A stretch of 64,000 nt of DNA from Phoma sp. XZ068 (taxonomy: Eukaryota; Ascomycota; Dothideomycetes; Pleosporales; Didymellaceae): NCBI GenBank assembly GCA_004835665.1, contig RBKR01000018.1, positions 372,001-436,000 of the forward strand, in the 5' to 3' direction. Positions 10,641 through 21,879 of this stretch are shown piece by piece; positions within the stretch are counted from its first letter, which is position 1; the number at the start of each line of letters is the position of its first letter. Both the position numbers and the translations under genes were made by a program. The notes under the pieces were generated by a model. It ran no database searches, had not been told where the DNA came from, and saw only the letters and a list, made by a program, of their open reading frames with translations.

Positions 10641-10956
10641 TACCGACGCCTCCACGCAGTACCTTATCGACATTCAATCTCTCATATGTACCTTATCGAC
10701 TCACAGCTTCTCGGTATAACAATGGCAGGTCACGCTCACCTCTATGGTGTGAGTTGCATAAGGAGCGAGTGGTGACGATTGAGTAGAAGCTCCCCAGTAT
10801 GAACATGCAGCTTCTCGCCATCTGGGGTAGTGGATAACTCTAGTCCATTCCCGAGGACAAGGCACGTAGAAAGGCAAAAGTTGGGAAGCATAATGTGATC
10901 TGGCAGTGTGTAGGATTCAAGACGTGAGATTATATAGTTCGTACTTGATATATCTC

Positions 10957-11934
10957 TTACACTACTTGCTTAGTGCCTCCCTGTGACCAAATGTAGTTGT
11001 CTACCGGTGCCTCTGCCTCGACAGTCCCCCAGAAATGCTCAATGCTCTTGACAGCCTCATCGCTCAGCTTGCCCTTCTTAATGCCATTTGCTGTCTGCTC
11101 GATCTGGCTCAGCTTGCTCGCGCCGAAAATGACGGCGTCACCCTCCTCCGTCAGCGCAGAGTGATGCGCAACCCACCTGTACGCCAGCTCCGCCTTAGGA
11201 ACGCCCTCCTTCTCGGCAATATTGTTCCATTCCTTCAAACCCTCGCGCAGCGAAGGCTTGTCGTACATGCCGCTGTACATACCGCCCAGCGCATTCTTGT
11301 TGAAGCGGCCAACGCCTGCGTCAAGGTCGGCAGCAGACTTGGTCAAGAAACCACCGGCAAGCGGCGAGTAGGCGTAGAAGACTATGCCGAGCTTGCGCAG
11401 CACGGGGAACAGGTCCTTCTCCAGGTGGCGGGCGATGGGGTTGTAGTTGCCCTGGTAGACTTCAGGGAGGGGGTAGCCGTTTGACTTTGCGATATCGTAG
11501 ACGCGCTGGACGTCCTGGGGAGCGTAGTTGCTGAGGCCAAAGCGCTTGAAAATGCCCAGCTTGTGGGCCTCGTTGATGCCTGCGAGAGTGTCTTCGAGAG
11601 GGATGTTTGCGTCGGGAGAGTGGATGTAGAGGATGTCGAATTGCTTGATGTTGACTTTGGCGAGAGCCTCTTTTGCGTGCGCGACAACGATGTCCTTGTG
11701 TGCGGAGCCAGGCTCGAATCCGCCGGGGACCTTTGTGTCGATGGTGAATTGGGTGCGCTTCTCTTGTCTGCCGAGGGCTACTTCGGAGCCCGGGTAGATA
11801 CGCGCAGTGTCGATTGTGTCGACTCCTGCTGCAAGGAGGGCATCGAGAGCCACGGCGACAGTTTCCTTGGTGGTGAAGTTGCCCATGGCGCCATTGTCCA
11901 TGAAGGAGCCGCCTCCGAATACTGCCTTGACCAT
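10957..11934 (-). CDS. aldo/keto reductase, aflatoxin-aldehyde-reductase type
   Basis: Intronless, 325 aa from ATG 11934. It is a single (beta/alpha)8 aldo/keto reductase, expected to be a cytosolic NADPH-dependent carbonyl reductase. The catalytic tetrad is visible: D42 and Y47 in DTIDTARIYP, K68 in IDTKV and H105 in YIHSPD. FGLSNYAPQDV, YQGNYNPI and YSPLAGGFLT match the AKR7-like group that includes aflatoxin B1 aldehyde reductase. Length is normal for the family. The near N-terminus (VFGGGSF) is typical, so the start is secure. The real substrate cannot be read from the sequence. No cluster partners are nearby, so a general detoxification role is most likely. Confidence 0.92.
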   Translation of the reverse strand: MVKAVFGGGSFMDNGAMGNFTTKETVAVALDALLAAGVDTIDTARIYPGSEVALGRQEKRTQFTIDTKVPGGFEPGSAHKDIVVAHAKEALAKVNIKQFDILYIHSPDANIPLEDTLAGINEAHKLGIFKRFGLSNYAPQDVQRVYDIAKSNGYPLPEVYQGNYNPIARHLEKDLFPVLRKLGIVFYAYSPLAGGFLTKSAADLDAGVGRFNKNALGGMYSGMYDKPSLREGLKEWNNIAEKEGVPKAELAYRWVAHHSALTEEGDAVIFGASKLSQIEQTANGIKKGKLSDEAVKSIEHFWGTVEAEAPVDNYIWSQGGTKQVV

Positions 11935-13425
11935 GATGAAGATGTAACGGTGGTGCTTAAAGAGTTTTGGTACTATTGATTGCTACGTTTGATCAGTAGG
12001 CTGTTGTGTGTGTTGTAGTCGTAGAATGAAGTGATTCTTTGACAGGGAGAACGGCTCTATACTTATATCCTGCCATGCTCCGCATTCATGAGTCGTAGTG
12101 TCAAATTGCACCATTGTTCTCGGACCTGTGGCTCGATTACTCATGCTCCACTGCATGGAGTGCGGTCGAAAGCTGCCGCAGTGCTGTTACAGTTGGCCCC
12201 GCAATCGACCGTAGAAACGTCACCGTCCATGTGGATCTCCGGGATGCGGTCTTTGTCCGTGTCTAAGTCCGTTGACAGGAGTCGGCCCTTTTGCTGTGTT
12301 AAACCGTGTTAAGCTATGTTTTAGCGCAAACAAGCATGAACCGACCAATGTGCAAGTGTGGCATTGCTGCATAACAGGGTTTCGATGCTGCATGTCAGAA
12401 TCAGAAAGTCAGAAGTTTGTCAGCAACGGCTGCCTACATGCTTGTGGCCCCACTCTGACCGTCGCTCTGCTCCCAGGTCCCTGTGTGGAATGGGTACTGT
12501 ACGTTCTTCTCGCCGTGGTATCCTCGCTAAGATATCCACGTAATTGCCATTCAGGTGGATCAGGCATCTTCCTTCAAGGCAAGCACGAGATGCTTCCTCA
12601 GGTGCATTTTAGTTGGTCAGCCAGGAGACACAGCAAATCTTGTTCGTCTCGCAGTGCAACCTTTGTTTAAGATCATGCTGAAACTAACAATAATTTCTAA
12701 TCACTTGTATCCGCTGGTTGTCCTTATTGATTTCAGTTTTGAGTCCATCATAGTCGATCTGCGACCCAGGGCCGTCCTCTCCGCCGCCCTCCGCCTTGAT
12801 CTCATACTGTCTCCCGCAGGCCAGACACTCTAAACCGTCGGCATCATCTGTTGACCTGTCGATTTCCTGGTTGTAGGCATCATCTGTCGATCTGTTGATT
12901 TGTTGATTGCAGGGCACGACATGACCCTGTCAGAGACAGGCCTACAAACAAAGAACCACCGATCCCGATGACAGCTACATATGAACCCCTCACTTCAATC
13001 AACGCTCCACAGCATCCGGCCATTGATAACAATTGATCCAACCAACCGTGTACCACCACCAAACGTACCGTTGAACCAAGAACGCCGCAAACATGTCAGT
13101 AATGCTTACTTCACGCACATAGCCATGTCAAGAACATGCGTAGCCATGCGAAGGAAGCTAGACACGTCTGGGGTGCATGATGCATGTGATGAACAGTGGC
13201 CAGACTGAACAGATGCATATGCGACAGCAAGGTGTAAGATTTACGGAAGTGAGTGTACGAGGTGAGAGCATCAATCGCTATTACGAAGTGACCAGTCACT
13301 CGTCTGGAAAAAGGCAGGGTCTGGTGTCCTATCAAGTCATCGCTATAGGCTGGATTTAACTGTACTGGTATGCAACGAACGCCAAAAACACGCTTACGCA
13401 TCTGTGTAGCCGCTGAACCATTAAC
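11935..13425. other. intergenic, no gene seen
   Basis: The AKR promoter lies at its left edge. Apart from a 36-bp direct duplication at 12842-12913 I see no structure. Open frames are short and overlapping. Confidence 0.5.
12842..12913. repeat. 36-bp tandem duplication (imperfect)
   Basis: Two adjacent 36-nt copies (12842-12877 and 12878-12913) both begin CATCATCTG and end with TTG followed by a TAGG or CAGG tail. It is a small minisatellite-like duplication in non-coding DNA. Confidence 0.6.
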
Positions 13426-15288
13426 CTAACACATACCCGACAAAACCGCCATACCGGCGACGTGATCAACGCCCGCGACTTCCTCCTCCTCGAGAAGCTT
13501 GTCGATCGTGCTCTTCTTTTTGATCCGCCAGAACGCTTGTGCACCGTCTGCGAATCGCTTGCTGATGGGCTTCACGTCCTCGGCAGGGCACGCTGCAAAG
13601 CACAACCGCACACAATTGTACGCATCCTTCTCCCTAATCTCCTGTGTGGGCGCGAACATAGATCCTGGCGCTACCAGGCAGAGATACGGCTTCTGCGTCC
13701 AGAACACCCACAGTGCCTGACTCAGGCGTGCATGTGGAACCTGGTCAGCCAACGGGTGTGTCGTGAAGTTGAACCGCACCCAGACGAACATGCCGCCGAG
13801 AGGGCGCACGAACGAGTAGATCTGCGTCTTCTCGACTACAGCCCACTCATCGTCCGAATCAGCAACAAAGCTGAGTGATCGGCGACGGCCGGCCTTGACG
13901 ACTTCGCGCCCCTTGTCCAACGCATCGCACATGATTTGCATACGGCGCTCGTAGTTCCCGCGCAGGCCCTCAAGCCAGCGCACCCACCCGTTAACCTTCC
14001 AACCACTCCCATCTGCAGCGCCGCCGCGACCGGGGTCGTGGGCGTTGTTGGGTCCCATGAGGAGTTCCGCGATCATGGACTGCACAAAGCCGGAGGGCTG
14101 CTGGGTAGAAGTCTCTGTGATGCGGAGAATACGCTCTGCAAGGGCGGGCTGTGTGGTTATCCATCCCAACCGGCATCCTGGCGCGACAGTCTTGGAGAAA
14201 GTGTCCAGCCGAATGACACGGCCTTGGTAGTCGACGCTGAGGTACGATGGGATCAGGCTGTCGAGGAATTCAAAGCCAGACGACTTCTTTGGCTTGGCGA
14301 TGACGGCGCCAGGTGCCGAAGAGGGGAACTGGAGGTACCAGTACGGATCATCCTCGATGATGACGATGTCGTACTTGACGCAGACGGCATAGATTTCTGT
14401 TCGACGGGCGACAGATAAGGTGCCTGAGGTGGGGTTCTGGCCGATGGTGACTGTGTACAAAAGGTGTGGGCGTCGGCCTCTGGAGAAGTCCCAGTTTTCC
14501 ATGACATCCTCGAGACCGCCAGAGCCGTTGGCCAGCATGCCCTCGTCGTCAATCTTGACCGGAACAATGTTCAGGCCGCGTGGACGGGCCGTCTGGATGG
14601 CATTCATGTAGGCGTATTCCTCACACAACAGCCCTGGTCTCTCGTTGACTGGGTCGTGGTCTGCTGACCACTCGTTGGTCATGGCTTGTATGGCCTTGGA
14701 GAAGCCATCAGTGGAACCGCAAGTCAGAACGATCTCGGGCCCGCTCTTGTATGGGACGAAAGGGTGCAGGTTCTCGCGTGTGAACTGGCGGATGAAGTTG
14801 TAGAGCGGCGGGTATCCCTGTGCCTGTCCATACTGCAGTGCCGACATCAAGTCAATCTTGTGCAGAGGGTCGGGCGTGTGCGCATCGTGGGGTACGAGCA
14901 GGCGTGACGCTGGTGGGTCGTCATGCTTGCCTTTGCCCTTGCCGTTGGAGATGTGGAGCTCGTCGAGGCGGGCGGTGGGAGGATCGTCGGCGGGCGGATC
15001 GATAGGTGTGTTGGGTGTGGGCTTCCATCGGTCTGGGTGGGAGACCTTGGCCTCGAGAGTGTCGTAGGGGAAGTACTTGTCGTTTGGCAACCCTGGTGCT
15101 GTCAGCCATGAACTTCAGGTCAGCCATGGATGCTCACCTCCTGCTAATTGGGCAATTCCCGGGATGGAAAAGTACTGGTAGAACTTTTTCACACTCGACG
15201 CCTCACGAGCCTTTGTGCTGCGCGACAAGTGGTGGGAAAGATCGATAGGGTCGGGGAAGCTCGCTGGGTCGGACGTGTAGTAAGCCAT
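13426..15288 (-). CDS. ARO8: Aro8-like aromatic / 2-aminoadipate aminotransferase
   Basis: Exons 15288-15138 and 15092-13426 join in frame (IAQLAGGLPNDKYFP) to give 605 aa. It is a fold-type I PLP aminotransferase. The N-terminal GGLPN-x3-FP motif is typical of the Aro8/kynurenine aminotransferase group. LQYGQAQGYPPL, TCGSTDG, N270 in IGQNPTSG, the IIEDDPYWY aspartate (about 299) that pairs with the PLP nitrogen, and K351 in RLDTFSKTVAPGCRLGW (Schiff-base lysine) are all visible. Such enzymes transaminate phenylalanine, tyrosine, tryptophan, kynurenine or 2-aminoadipate. The chain is longer than yeast Aro8 (500 aa), with an insertion around residues 80-110 and a gapped region near the C-terminus. 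The exact substrate is unknown, so the symbol denotes the family. Confidence 0.88.
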
Positions 15289-15973
15289 GGTGGCAGTCGC
15301 ACCTGTAATTCAAGGTGCTCAGACTTCAATAATCAAATGACTAGACCGCAATCGTACACTCCGCAACAATGTGATTGTCTAGGACGTGGATATGGTGCAG
15401 CTTCAGGTAAGAGATATCTCGTCCGTGACTGTCCGTTAACGTTAGCCGCGGGAGCGATAAGGCGCGCTGATTAGAAAGCACTGGACGTAGTGACGACATC
15501 CTAGACGGGGACAACGCCATACAGCTAGCCCACAATAATCCGCGTGCACCTGCTGGAAGAGGAAGCTGCACAAAACCACGACGATGCCCTCCATAGTCGA
15601 CTTTGAAGCTTCACAAATGTGTTGTGTTCCTGAATTGCCGCATTCGTGGAGCACTCGGCACACGTAAGGCTGACCTAGCGCGCCAGGAACCGGCATTGCG
15701 TTGCAGCCGGCTGCGCTAGGTTGCACGTAGAAGTAAGCCTCAAGCTTCCGGAGCTTCCAGGGCACTCCCTTCTTGAACATCTGCAGTTTTGGACGTCTCT
15801 TGAGCTGCCTGTATACTTTCTTTTGTGTCGTCTCGCCTCGTCATTCTCTTCTGCGCATTATCGACACCACCAGAGCTCGAAAATCAGCCCCGCGGACTTC
15901 CTATCGATAAGCTGCACCGAGCTCCAAGCTGTCGTCACCAACCTCCCGCCACGAGCTTCGGTCGCTCCCGGAC
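15289..15973. other. shared divergent promoter region
   Basis: About 685 bp separate the divergent starts of the aminotransferase (minus) and the LCCL protein (plus). A CT-rich leader lies just upstream of 15974. No gene is visible. Confidence 0.5.
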
Positions 15974-17863
15974 ATGAGCCCAGAGCGGCCTGTCGACGAC
16001 GAGGGCGCACCTCCTCGAGCCTACCGCGATGATGAGCTCATCGACATTGATCCGGAGGAGGCTGTAATCATTGACCCTGCCGAAGCCTCCGATGAAGAAG
16101 ACTACCCACTGCAAGGACCGCATCATACCAGCAAATACGTACCGCCGCGGCTGCAACGTGCTTGGATATCTGTAAAGACATGGGTGAAGGGACCGCAACC
16201 TCCACGACCCTGGAAGATCCATGCATTCCTACCCAAGGCTCAGACTGCGCCAATCCGCTTTATAGACACTTTCTTTCCCACGAGAAAGCATAAAGTGGGG
16301 CTGTTGATTGTATTTTACGCTGCTTGGATTCTGAGCTTTGCATTGGTACTGCATAAGAGCGCCTTCTCGGCTGATGTACCCGGCTACGGTGCTCCAGTGA
16401 GGATCAGCTGCACCCAACGATTCTGGAATGACGGCAATGGGTGCGGCCTTAACGGGGACTCCTGTCGCCCGTTTGAGAACAGCTCCATGCCGTTTAGATG
16501 CCCTGCAAACTGTAAACGCGTGCAACTGCTGAACCCGCACGCTGTAGGCGACTATGTTGCAAACTACCGCCCACTTATCATTGGAGGCCCAACAGATGAG
16601 GACCAGACGCTGGAGAATACCTATTACCGCGCCGACTCCTTCATCTGCGGTGCTGCGATCCACGCCGGTTTCATTAACGATGCATCTGGTGGATGCGGCG
16701 TCGTCTCTATGGTTGGCGAGAAATCCTCCTACCCCAGCGTGAACCGCCATCACATGAAGTCGATCGGTTTCAAATCCTACTTCCCCAAATCCTTCTCCTT
16801 CCTGCCCGGCACATCCGCACAATGTCGAGACCTACGTTGGCCGCTCCTCGGTGTGAGCCTGACATTCACAATCCTCCTCTCCCTCTTCACCACCGCGCCT
16901 TCCGTATTCTTTCCCTCCATCTTCTTGGGCATATTCTTCCACGTAGCACTCGCCTCCGACCCTCCCAGCTTGACCGACTATTACGCTCTAATATCCATAT
17001 GTTTGGGCCGCTTGCTACCAGCGAGTTTCTGCATGTACGCCGTCTACCGCTTCGCCATAACCCGGACCCTTTCGCACCTTGATGCGCAAATCGAGAAAAC
17101 AGTCCTCTGGCTAGGCGGATGCTGGATCGGCGCATTAAACAACTACACCTTTGACAAAATTCCCCTCGAGCGCCTCACACCCAACGACCTCAAAAACCAA
17201 CCCGGCGCCATCCCCGCCCTCATCACCGTCGTTCTCTGCCTCTTCACCATCGCCCTCCTCCAAGCATGGTGTCTGCGCATTGAAGGCCGGCTACCAACCT
17301 ACCTCGGCATCTACGGCATATTCGTCGGCTCTCTACTCCTCCTCGTCGCCATCCCCAAAATGAACGTGCGCATCCACCACTACATCCTCGGGCTCCTCCT
17401 GGTGCCAGGAACATCCATGCAAACGCGTCCCTCGCTGCTCTTCCAAGGCATTCTCGTCGGCCTCTTCATCAACGGGATCGCACGCTGGGGCTTCGATTCT
17501 ATCCTGCAGACGCCCGGCGAACTGCGCGGCGACGGACCAATTAGCAGTCTCCTGCCTGTTATTGCTGCGCCGATTATACATATGAATGACCATTTGCATA
17601 TCAGGCCGAATATTACGTTTGAGTGGACGCTGCCGTTTCCAAAGTATTACGATGGGCTGAGTATACTGGTTAATGATGTAGAAAGGTACAGGGGGTATGC
17701 GGATAATGAGGTGCAGAGCTGGACGTGGGTGAGGCATATGAGGGATGTGCCTGAGTACTTTCGCTTCGCGTACCTTAATGGTGGGGGGCGCGGTGATTAT
17801 ACCAAGGCTGGGACGTGGAGTGCGGAGGGTGGGTGGACTGAGATGGCTGGTGGGCCATCATAG
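15974..17863 (+). CDS. LCCL-domain multi-pass membrane protein
   Basis: Intronless, 629 aa. An acidic cytosolic-type N-terminus is followed by a first membrane segment (VGLLIVFYAAWILSFALVL, about 108-126). The LCCL domain (about residues 140-280) shows CGLNGDSCRPF, FRCPANC, YRADSFICGAAIHAG, GGCGVVSM and the closing SIGFKSYFPKSFSF. Several more hydrophobic segments follow (FTILLSLFTTAP, ITVVLCLFTIALL, YGIFVGSLLLLVA and others), then a hydrophilic tail. LCCL folds are usually extracellular or lumenal, and their cysteines suggest disulfides. Fungal members of this architecture are conserved but have no assigned function as far as I know. The start at 15974 is the first ATG of the frame after a stop-rich leader. 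The domain call is firm, the role open. Confidence 0.88.
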   Translation: MSPERPVDDEGAPPRAYRDDELIDIDPEEAVIIDPAEASDEEDYPLQGPHHTSKYVPPRLQRAWISVKTWVKGPQPPRPWKIHAFLPKAQTAPIRFIDTFFPTRKHKVGLLIVFYAAWILSFALVLHKSAFSADVPGYGAPVRISCTQRFWNDGNGCGLNGDSCRPFENSSMPFRCPANCKRVQLLNPHAVGDYVANYRPLIIGGPTDEDQTLENTYYRADSFICGAAIHAGFINDASGGCGVVSMVGEKSSYPSVNRHHMKSIGFKSYFPKSFSFLPGTSAQCRDLRWPLLGVSLTFTILLSLFTTAPSVFFPSIFLGIFFHVALASDPPSLTDYYALISICLGRLLPASFCMYAVYRFAITRTLSHLDAQIEKTVLWLGGCWIGALNNYTFDKIPLERLTPNDLKNQPGAIPALITVVLCLFTIALLQAWCLRIEGRLPTYLGIYGIFVGSLLLLVAIPKMNVRIHHYILGLLLVPGTSMQTRPSLLFQGILVGLFINGIARWGFDSILQTPGELRGDGPISSLLPVIAAPIIHMNDHLHIRPNITFEWTLPFPKYYDGLSILVNDVERYRGYADNEVQSWTWVRHMRDVPEYFRFAYLNGGGRGDYTKAGTWSAEGGWTEMAGGPS

Positions 17864-18000
17864 CCGCATGGCATTGTAGACTCTAAGCATGTAGATTGAG
17901 CACCTAGTAGACGCAAGCAAGATTAGATTGAATACTACTAAGACTACGAAGGTTTGAACATATGAATCGAATAACATAATCTACACAAGTATACAATCTA

Positions 18001-19932
18001 CTATACAAGCACGATACCCCGGCTCACCGGCCTCGCAGAAAAGACTTCCTTGACGTCCTCGAATCTCGTGTCATCCTCCAGACTCTTTGCATCGAAGCTC
18101 TCCCTCAGCGTATCCGCTTCTGAGCCAATGCTCCTTCGATCTGGCCGAATCTGCAGATCATTCAACCGATCTTCTATATCACGCCCAAACTCCTTGATCC
18201 ACTTCATCTCCTTGTCTTCAGCATCAGCGCTCGCAACGGGTCCAAACCTGCCCAGCAGGTCGGCGGAGGCAGACCGCACGAGCTTGCTGAAGTCGATGGG
18301 GAGCGGTTTCTTGAGCATTGTTGACGACTTGGAGAGTTCAGGTTTCCAGCCCATAGCCATTCGCTTGCCTGAGTGGGTTTGCTGGGCGCCAGCAACGGCG
18401 TTTGGCGCGCTGGCCGTGCGCCAGTGTCTCCGCGGGCTCCCTTTGTTGCTGCCAGGGATGGGCGTGTTGTTTGCGAAGGCGTACATGATCTCGGCAGTGG
18501 ATGCTCGCTTGTTCTTGGGGGAAGTGTCGGACTTGGAGTTTGGGCTCTCGCTCGCCTCAGATATGTCGCAAGAAGAGGCGACCAGTGTGTCGCTGCGCGA
18601 GCTGCATTCGAAATGTGGTACTGGCGTCATCGAGGCGAGACGGTGGGGTGTTGAGAGCGAGATGGAAGAGTGTGAGTCGTAAACTCTGATGGAGAAGCTG
18701 CTTACGCTGCGCGAGTGCGGTTGCGAGCGTGGTGTGCTTACGGATCTGTAAGGGGCTACTGCATCTGGGTGGACGGCGCGTTGTGCGGACGCCGAAAACT
18801 CGATGGGTATAGAGTTGGGCACGTATGCAGCAGGAGCGAGCAGCGCATCAGTCCGAGGTGCAAGCGACAGACGGCGACGGTGTGCGAATGTATCCATGGC
18901 AGGTGACCTAGACCGAAGCGAAGGATTCCCCACAGAGATCATGAAAGCTGAAGGGAGGGGTGGAGGAGCGAGAGGCGAGGTAAACACTCCAAGCCGGTCG
19001 GGGGTTGGAGACGAAAAATTCAAGATCGAAGACGGTCGGCTGTCACCATTCAGGTCCAAGGTATCAACATCAGTATTTGTGAAGATTGACATGCTCCTGG
19101 TACGGTTGTACGCAAATATGCCGCTCTCGGGAATCAGCTTTTCAGTCGCAGCATGGTCTTCAGATGACCTTCGAGAAACGGGTGGTGTACGTTCAGTGTT
19201 GTTTGGGTCGCGCTGACCATATGCGAAGAGATGGGCTTCTAAAGGACGCCGCACAGCAGCCATCAATCCGAACAATGTCAAAGATGCGACACTGCACATA
19301 AGTGTCAGCCATGAATGACAAAGTTTTCAGCAGGTACTCACAGGTCAATCATACTCAGAGCCATGCCAATGCGGCTGACAAGGCAGGTGATGCCAGCCTC
19401 CCAGCGCTGGCCGTCAAGCTGGTTGGGCAAGCAGATAGGTCTCCTAGCTACCAGGATCATATTCCATCCTGCAGTCAACAACCACAAGACGCATAATGAA
19501 ACCACTAAACGGTTGACGATGTAGATCGTCTTTTTGATGGTGTAAGGATCCAGTTGCTGGTAGGTGAGGGCCCTTTGCTTGATGGAGTATGTTGTATGTA
19601 CGATCGTATACGTTATCGACACGATAGCCTGAAATCAGTCAGTGAATGGGGTTTGAATGAGCATGCGTGCTGCTCACCGAGACAAGTGTCAATGCACCTG
19701 GCAGTGTGTTCGTGCGGTCTTCAGAGTCGGATGCAACCTGGAAGAGCGCGATGGCGGAGCAAATGATGGAGCTCCAGAGTAGTACATTCAAGATGATTGT
19801 TATTGTGAGTATGCTGAGTTGCCACTGAGGTGCTTGATGGCTGGTCGTCAAGGCAACTGACTTCGGTTCGGTCGCAATAGGGGTTTCAAACGAGGTGTCG
19901 CTTATACGACTGAGGCGATTCAGTCTTGCCAT
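18001..19932 (-). CDS. four-helix membrane protein with long Ser-rich tail
   Basis: Exons 19932-19678, 19628-19342 and 19291-18001 keep frame and give 610 aa. Four hydrophobic helices fill the first ~190 residues: LSILTITIILNVLLWSSIIC, GALTLVSVSAIVSITYTIVH, IVNRLVVSLCVLWLLTAGW and MALSMIDLVASLTLFGLMAAV. The remaining ~420 residues are a polar tail rich in S, P, R and T with many RS/SP-type sites, probably cytosolic and phosphorylated. I do not recognise the family; similar proteins occur in filamentous ascomycetes as hypothetical proteins, to my knowledge. ATG 19932 was chosen because the upstream extension of the frame begins only with TTG. Confidence 0.7.
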
Positions 19933-20781
19933 TTGGATTTTTTGTGTGGCTTGGATCGCCTCTGAGACTTTGAATGCGGTGAGATTGTCGCAAAGGGATT
20001 TGCCCAAGACTCAGGGAGGTGTCAGCGGCGAGAGCATATCGGGATAGGAGCGGCTGTGAAGTGACAATTGATTTGGATTGTAAAATCTTCTAGAGAAGAT
20101 GGACAATGAAACGAAGATGCTCAAAAGAGACCGGTACAATGTAGCAGAAGCTGATGTGATGCAGTTGTCAAGCTGTCAGATCGACAATGTTTCGGTAACC
20201 GTGACAATAGCCATGCGGCGGTAAACCCACTAGGATAGTGCTATCTGCATTCCAAAGGGGTGTTAAAGCGATGCTTTGGCAGATTGCGAGGCGAGTTTTT
20301 GTACGACCACCAAGGAATGTTGTCAGGAACCGGACGTGACAACCTCTTCATCAACGCACTAGAGCCCATCATCGGACCATAAGGGAACTGTGGTCAGTCG
20401 CGTTTGGCCCTTTGCTTGTGCAGGCGGCGGGGGTCGGGGTGATTTGTCGGACGCCACGACCCAGATGAGCGGCAGGAGCATAGCGTGCGCACCGTGCTAC
20501 AACAGCCACGAACGTATCCATCAGTTGGAATGTCCGCTCAGGCGGGTTGGTGATATCAGGAGCTCTCCAATACACACGCCAAGGGCATCAAGTATGCGAT
20601 CCCGCATGCGCAATACAGCATATGATGAATCGAATCTCTCCAAACCCGGACCTAGAGTACTCAAAATCTGTGCTCGAGTACACGTGAAGGGCGCTGCGAA
20701 TTGAGAATTGCCAGCACGTGGCGCATCTCCAGCGCGAAGTGCTGAGCATGGTGGGTAGTTTTATGCTCGATCTCGGTATTC
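19933..20781. other. intergenic, no gene seen
   Basis: It contains the promoter of the four-helix protein gene and the 3' flank of the TLG1-like gene. Short open frames only. Confidence 0.5.
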
Positions 20782-21596
20782 TCAGAGGATGAGGAGCAAT
20801 ACCAGGAGTAGGATCAGGACGAAGATGAGAACTGCAATACAGCAGCTGGACCACTTGTCTTCAAGAGCAACGTCAGCAAAATTCGATGTCTGGTCACAGA
20901 AAGCGCTTACCCTCATTCTTCCTGATGATGGTGCCGACCTTCTTCATGCCCGTCTGCAGCTTTCCGCCCACTCGGTCGGCCACAGTGTCGACATCCTTGA
21001 GCATCTCACCCTGCTCTTCCAGCTCGCGGCCCATATCGTCGGCTTGCATGCGCAGATTGCCAACAGTGCGAAACACGCCGTCAAGAGCTTCGTCCTGTTC
21101 GTTCATGATCTGCATCTGCTGCTCTTGCTCGAATTGCGCGTAATTGTCCTCATCCTCCTCGAACGAATCAGGATCTGGCAGCATGTTGCCCTTCTTCTGC
21201 GCGTCATGCACCGTCTGCTGCAGCGCCTCGTGCATGTTCTCGATCTCGTCACCGACCTCCTTCACCAGCCGTCTACGGCGCTCCACCTCGTCAATCTCGA
21301 GTCCGAACTTGTAGGGGTCATGTTCGACGGCTTTGACGCTCTCGACTAGGTCTTCGAGATCTTGGCTCAGATCTTGGAGTGTCTGCTCAAGCTCCTGGCG
21401 GGCTTCTCGAAGCTCTGGGCTGTTGGCGGAGGATGCTGAAGACCGAATGCGGAGGTACGACTTGAACAGTGGACGTGATGTGTTGAGCGCTGAGAGAACG
21501 TCTCTATGCCATGTGTCAATGATGCTGCCTACCAACAGTCGGAAATGCTTACGCCTGAACCTGGAGGAACGGATCCTCGTCATTCGCCGAGGACAT
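20782..21596 (-). CDS. TLG1: Tlg1 / syntaxin-6-like Qc-SNARE
   Basis: Exons 21596-21553, 21503-20911 and 20858-20782 give 237 aa. A second ATG immediately upstream (21599) would add one residue. The short first exon encodes MSSANDEDPFLQVQ and joins in frame to DVLSALNTSRPLF, the typical Tlg1/syntaxin-6 N-terminus. The middle is an N-terminal helical bundle; residues about 150-215 form the SNARE helix, with the zero-layer glutamine in LEEQGEM. The third exon adds the single C-terminal anchor (SSCCIAVLIFVLILLLVLLLIL). This SNARE works in endosome/Golgi fusion. It is divergent from the METTL25-like gene, with about 280 bp between starts. Confidence 0.92.
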
Positions 21597-21879
21597 CATC
21601 GTGGAGGAATGGTACTGTTAATCGCTGAAACGCTACAGGTAAAAAGAAGAGATATGCAATGACGTCTAGGTAGCTATTGCGGCGAAGCTCGGGGGTGTCG
21701 CAGATGCGCCGGCGATCCCCCAGAACGCAATCGAGAGCTAGCCATGCACGGACCACACACCGTCGAAAAACGCCCACGAGTCAGAGAAAAGAACCACATC
21801 ACTGCCATGCGATTCGGGATACAAAAACTTCGAACACGCTTCAGACCAAAACTCTCTGGAAGAGGGTACGGATGAGATC

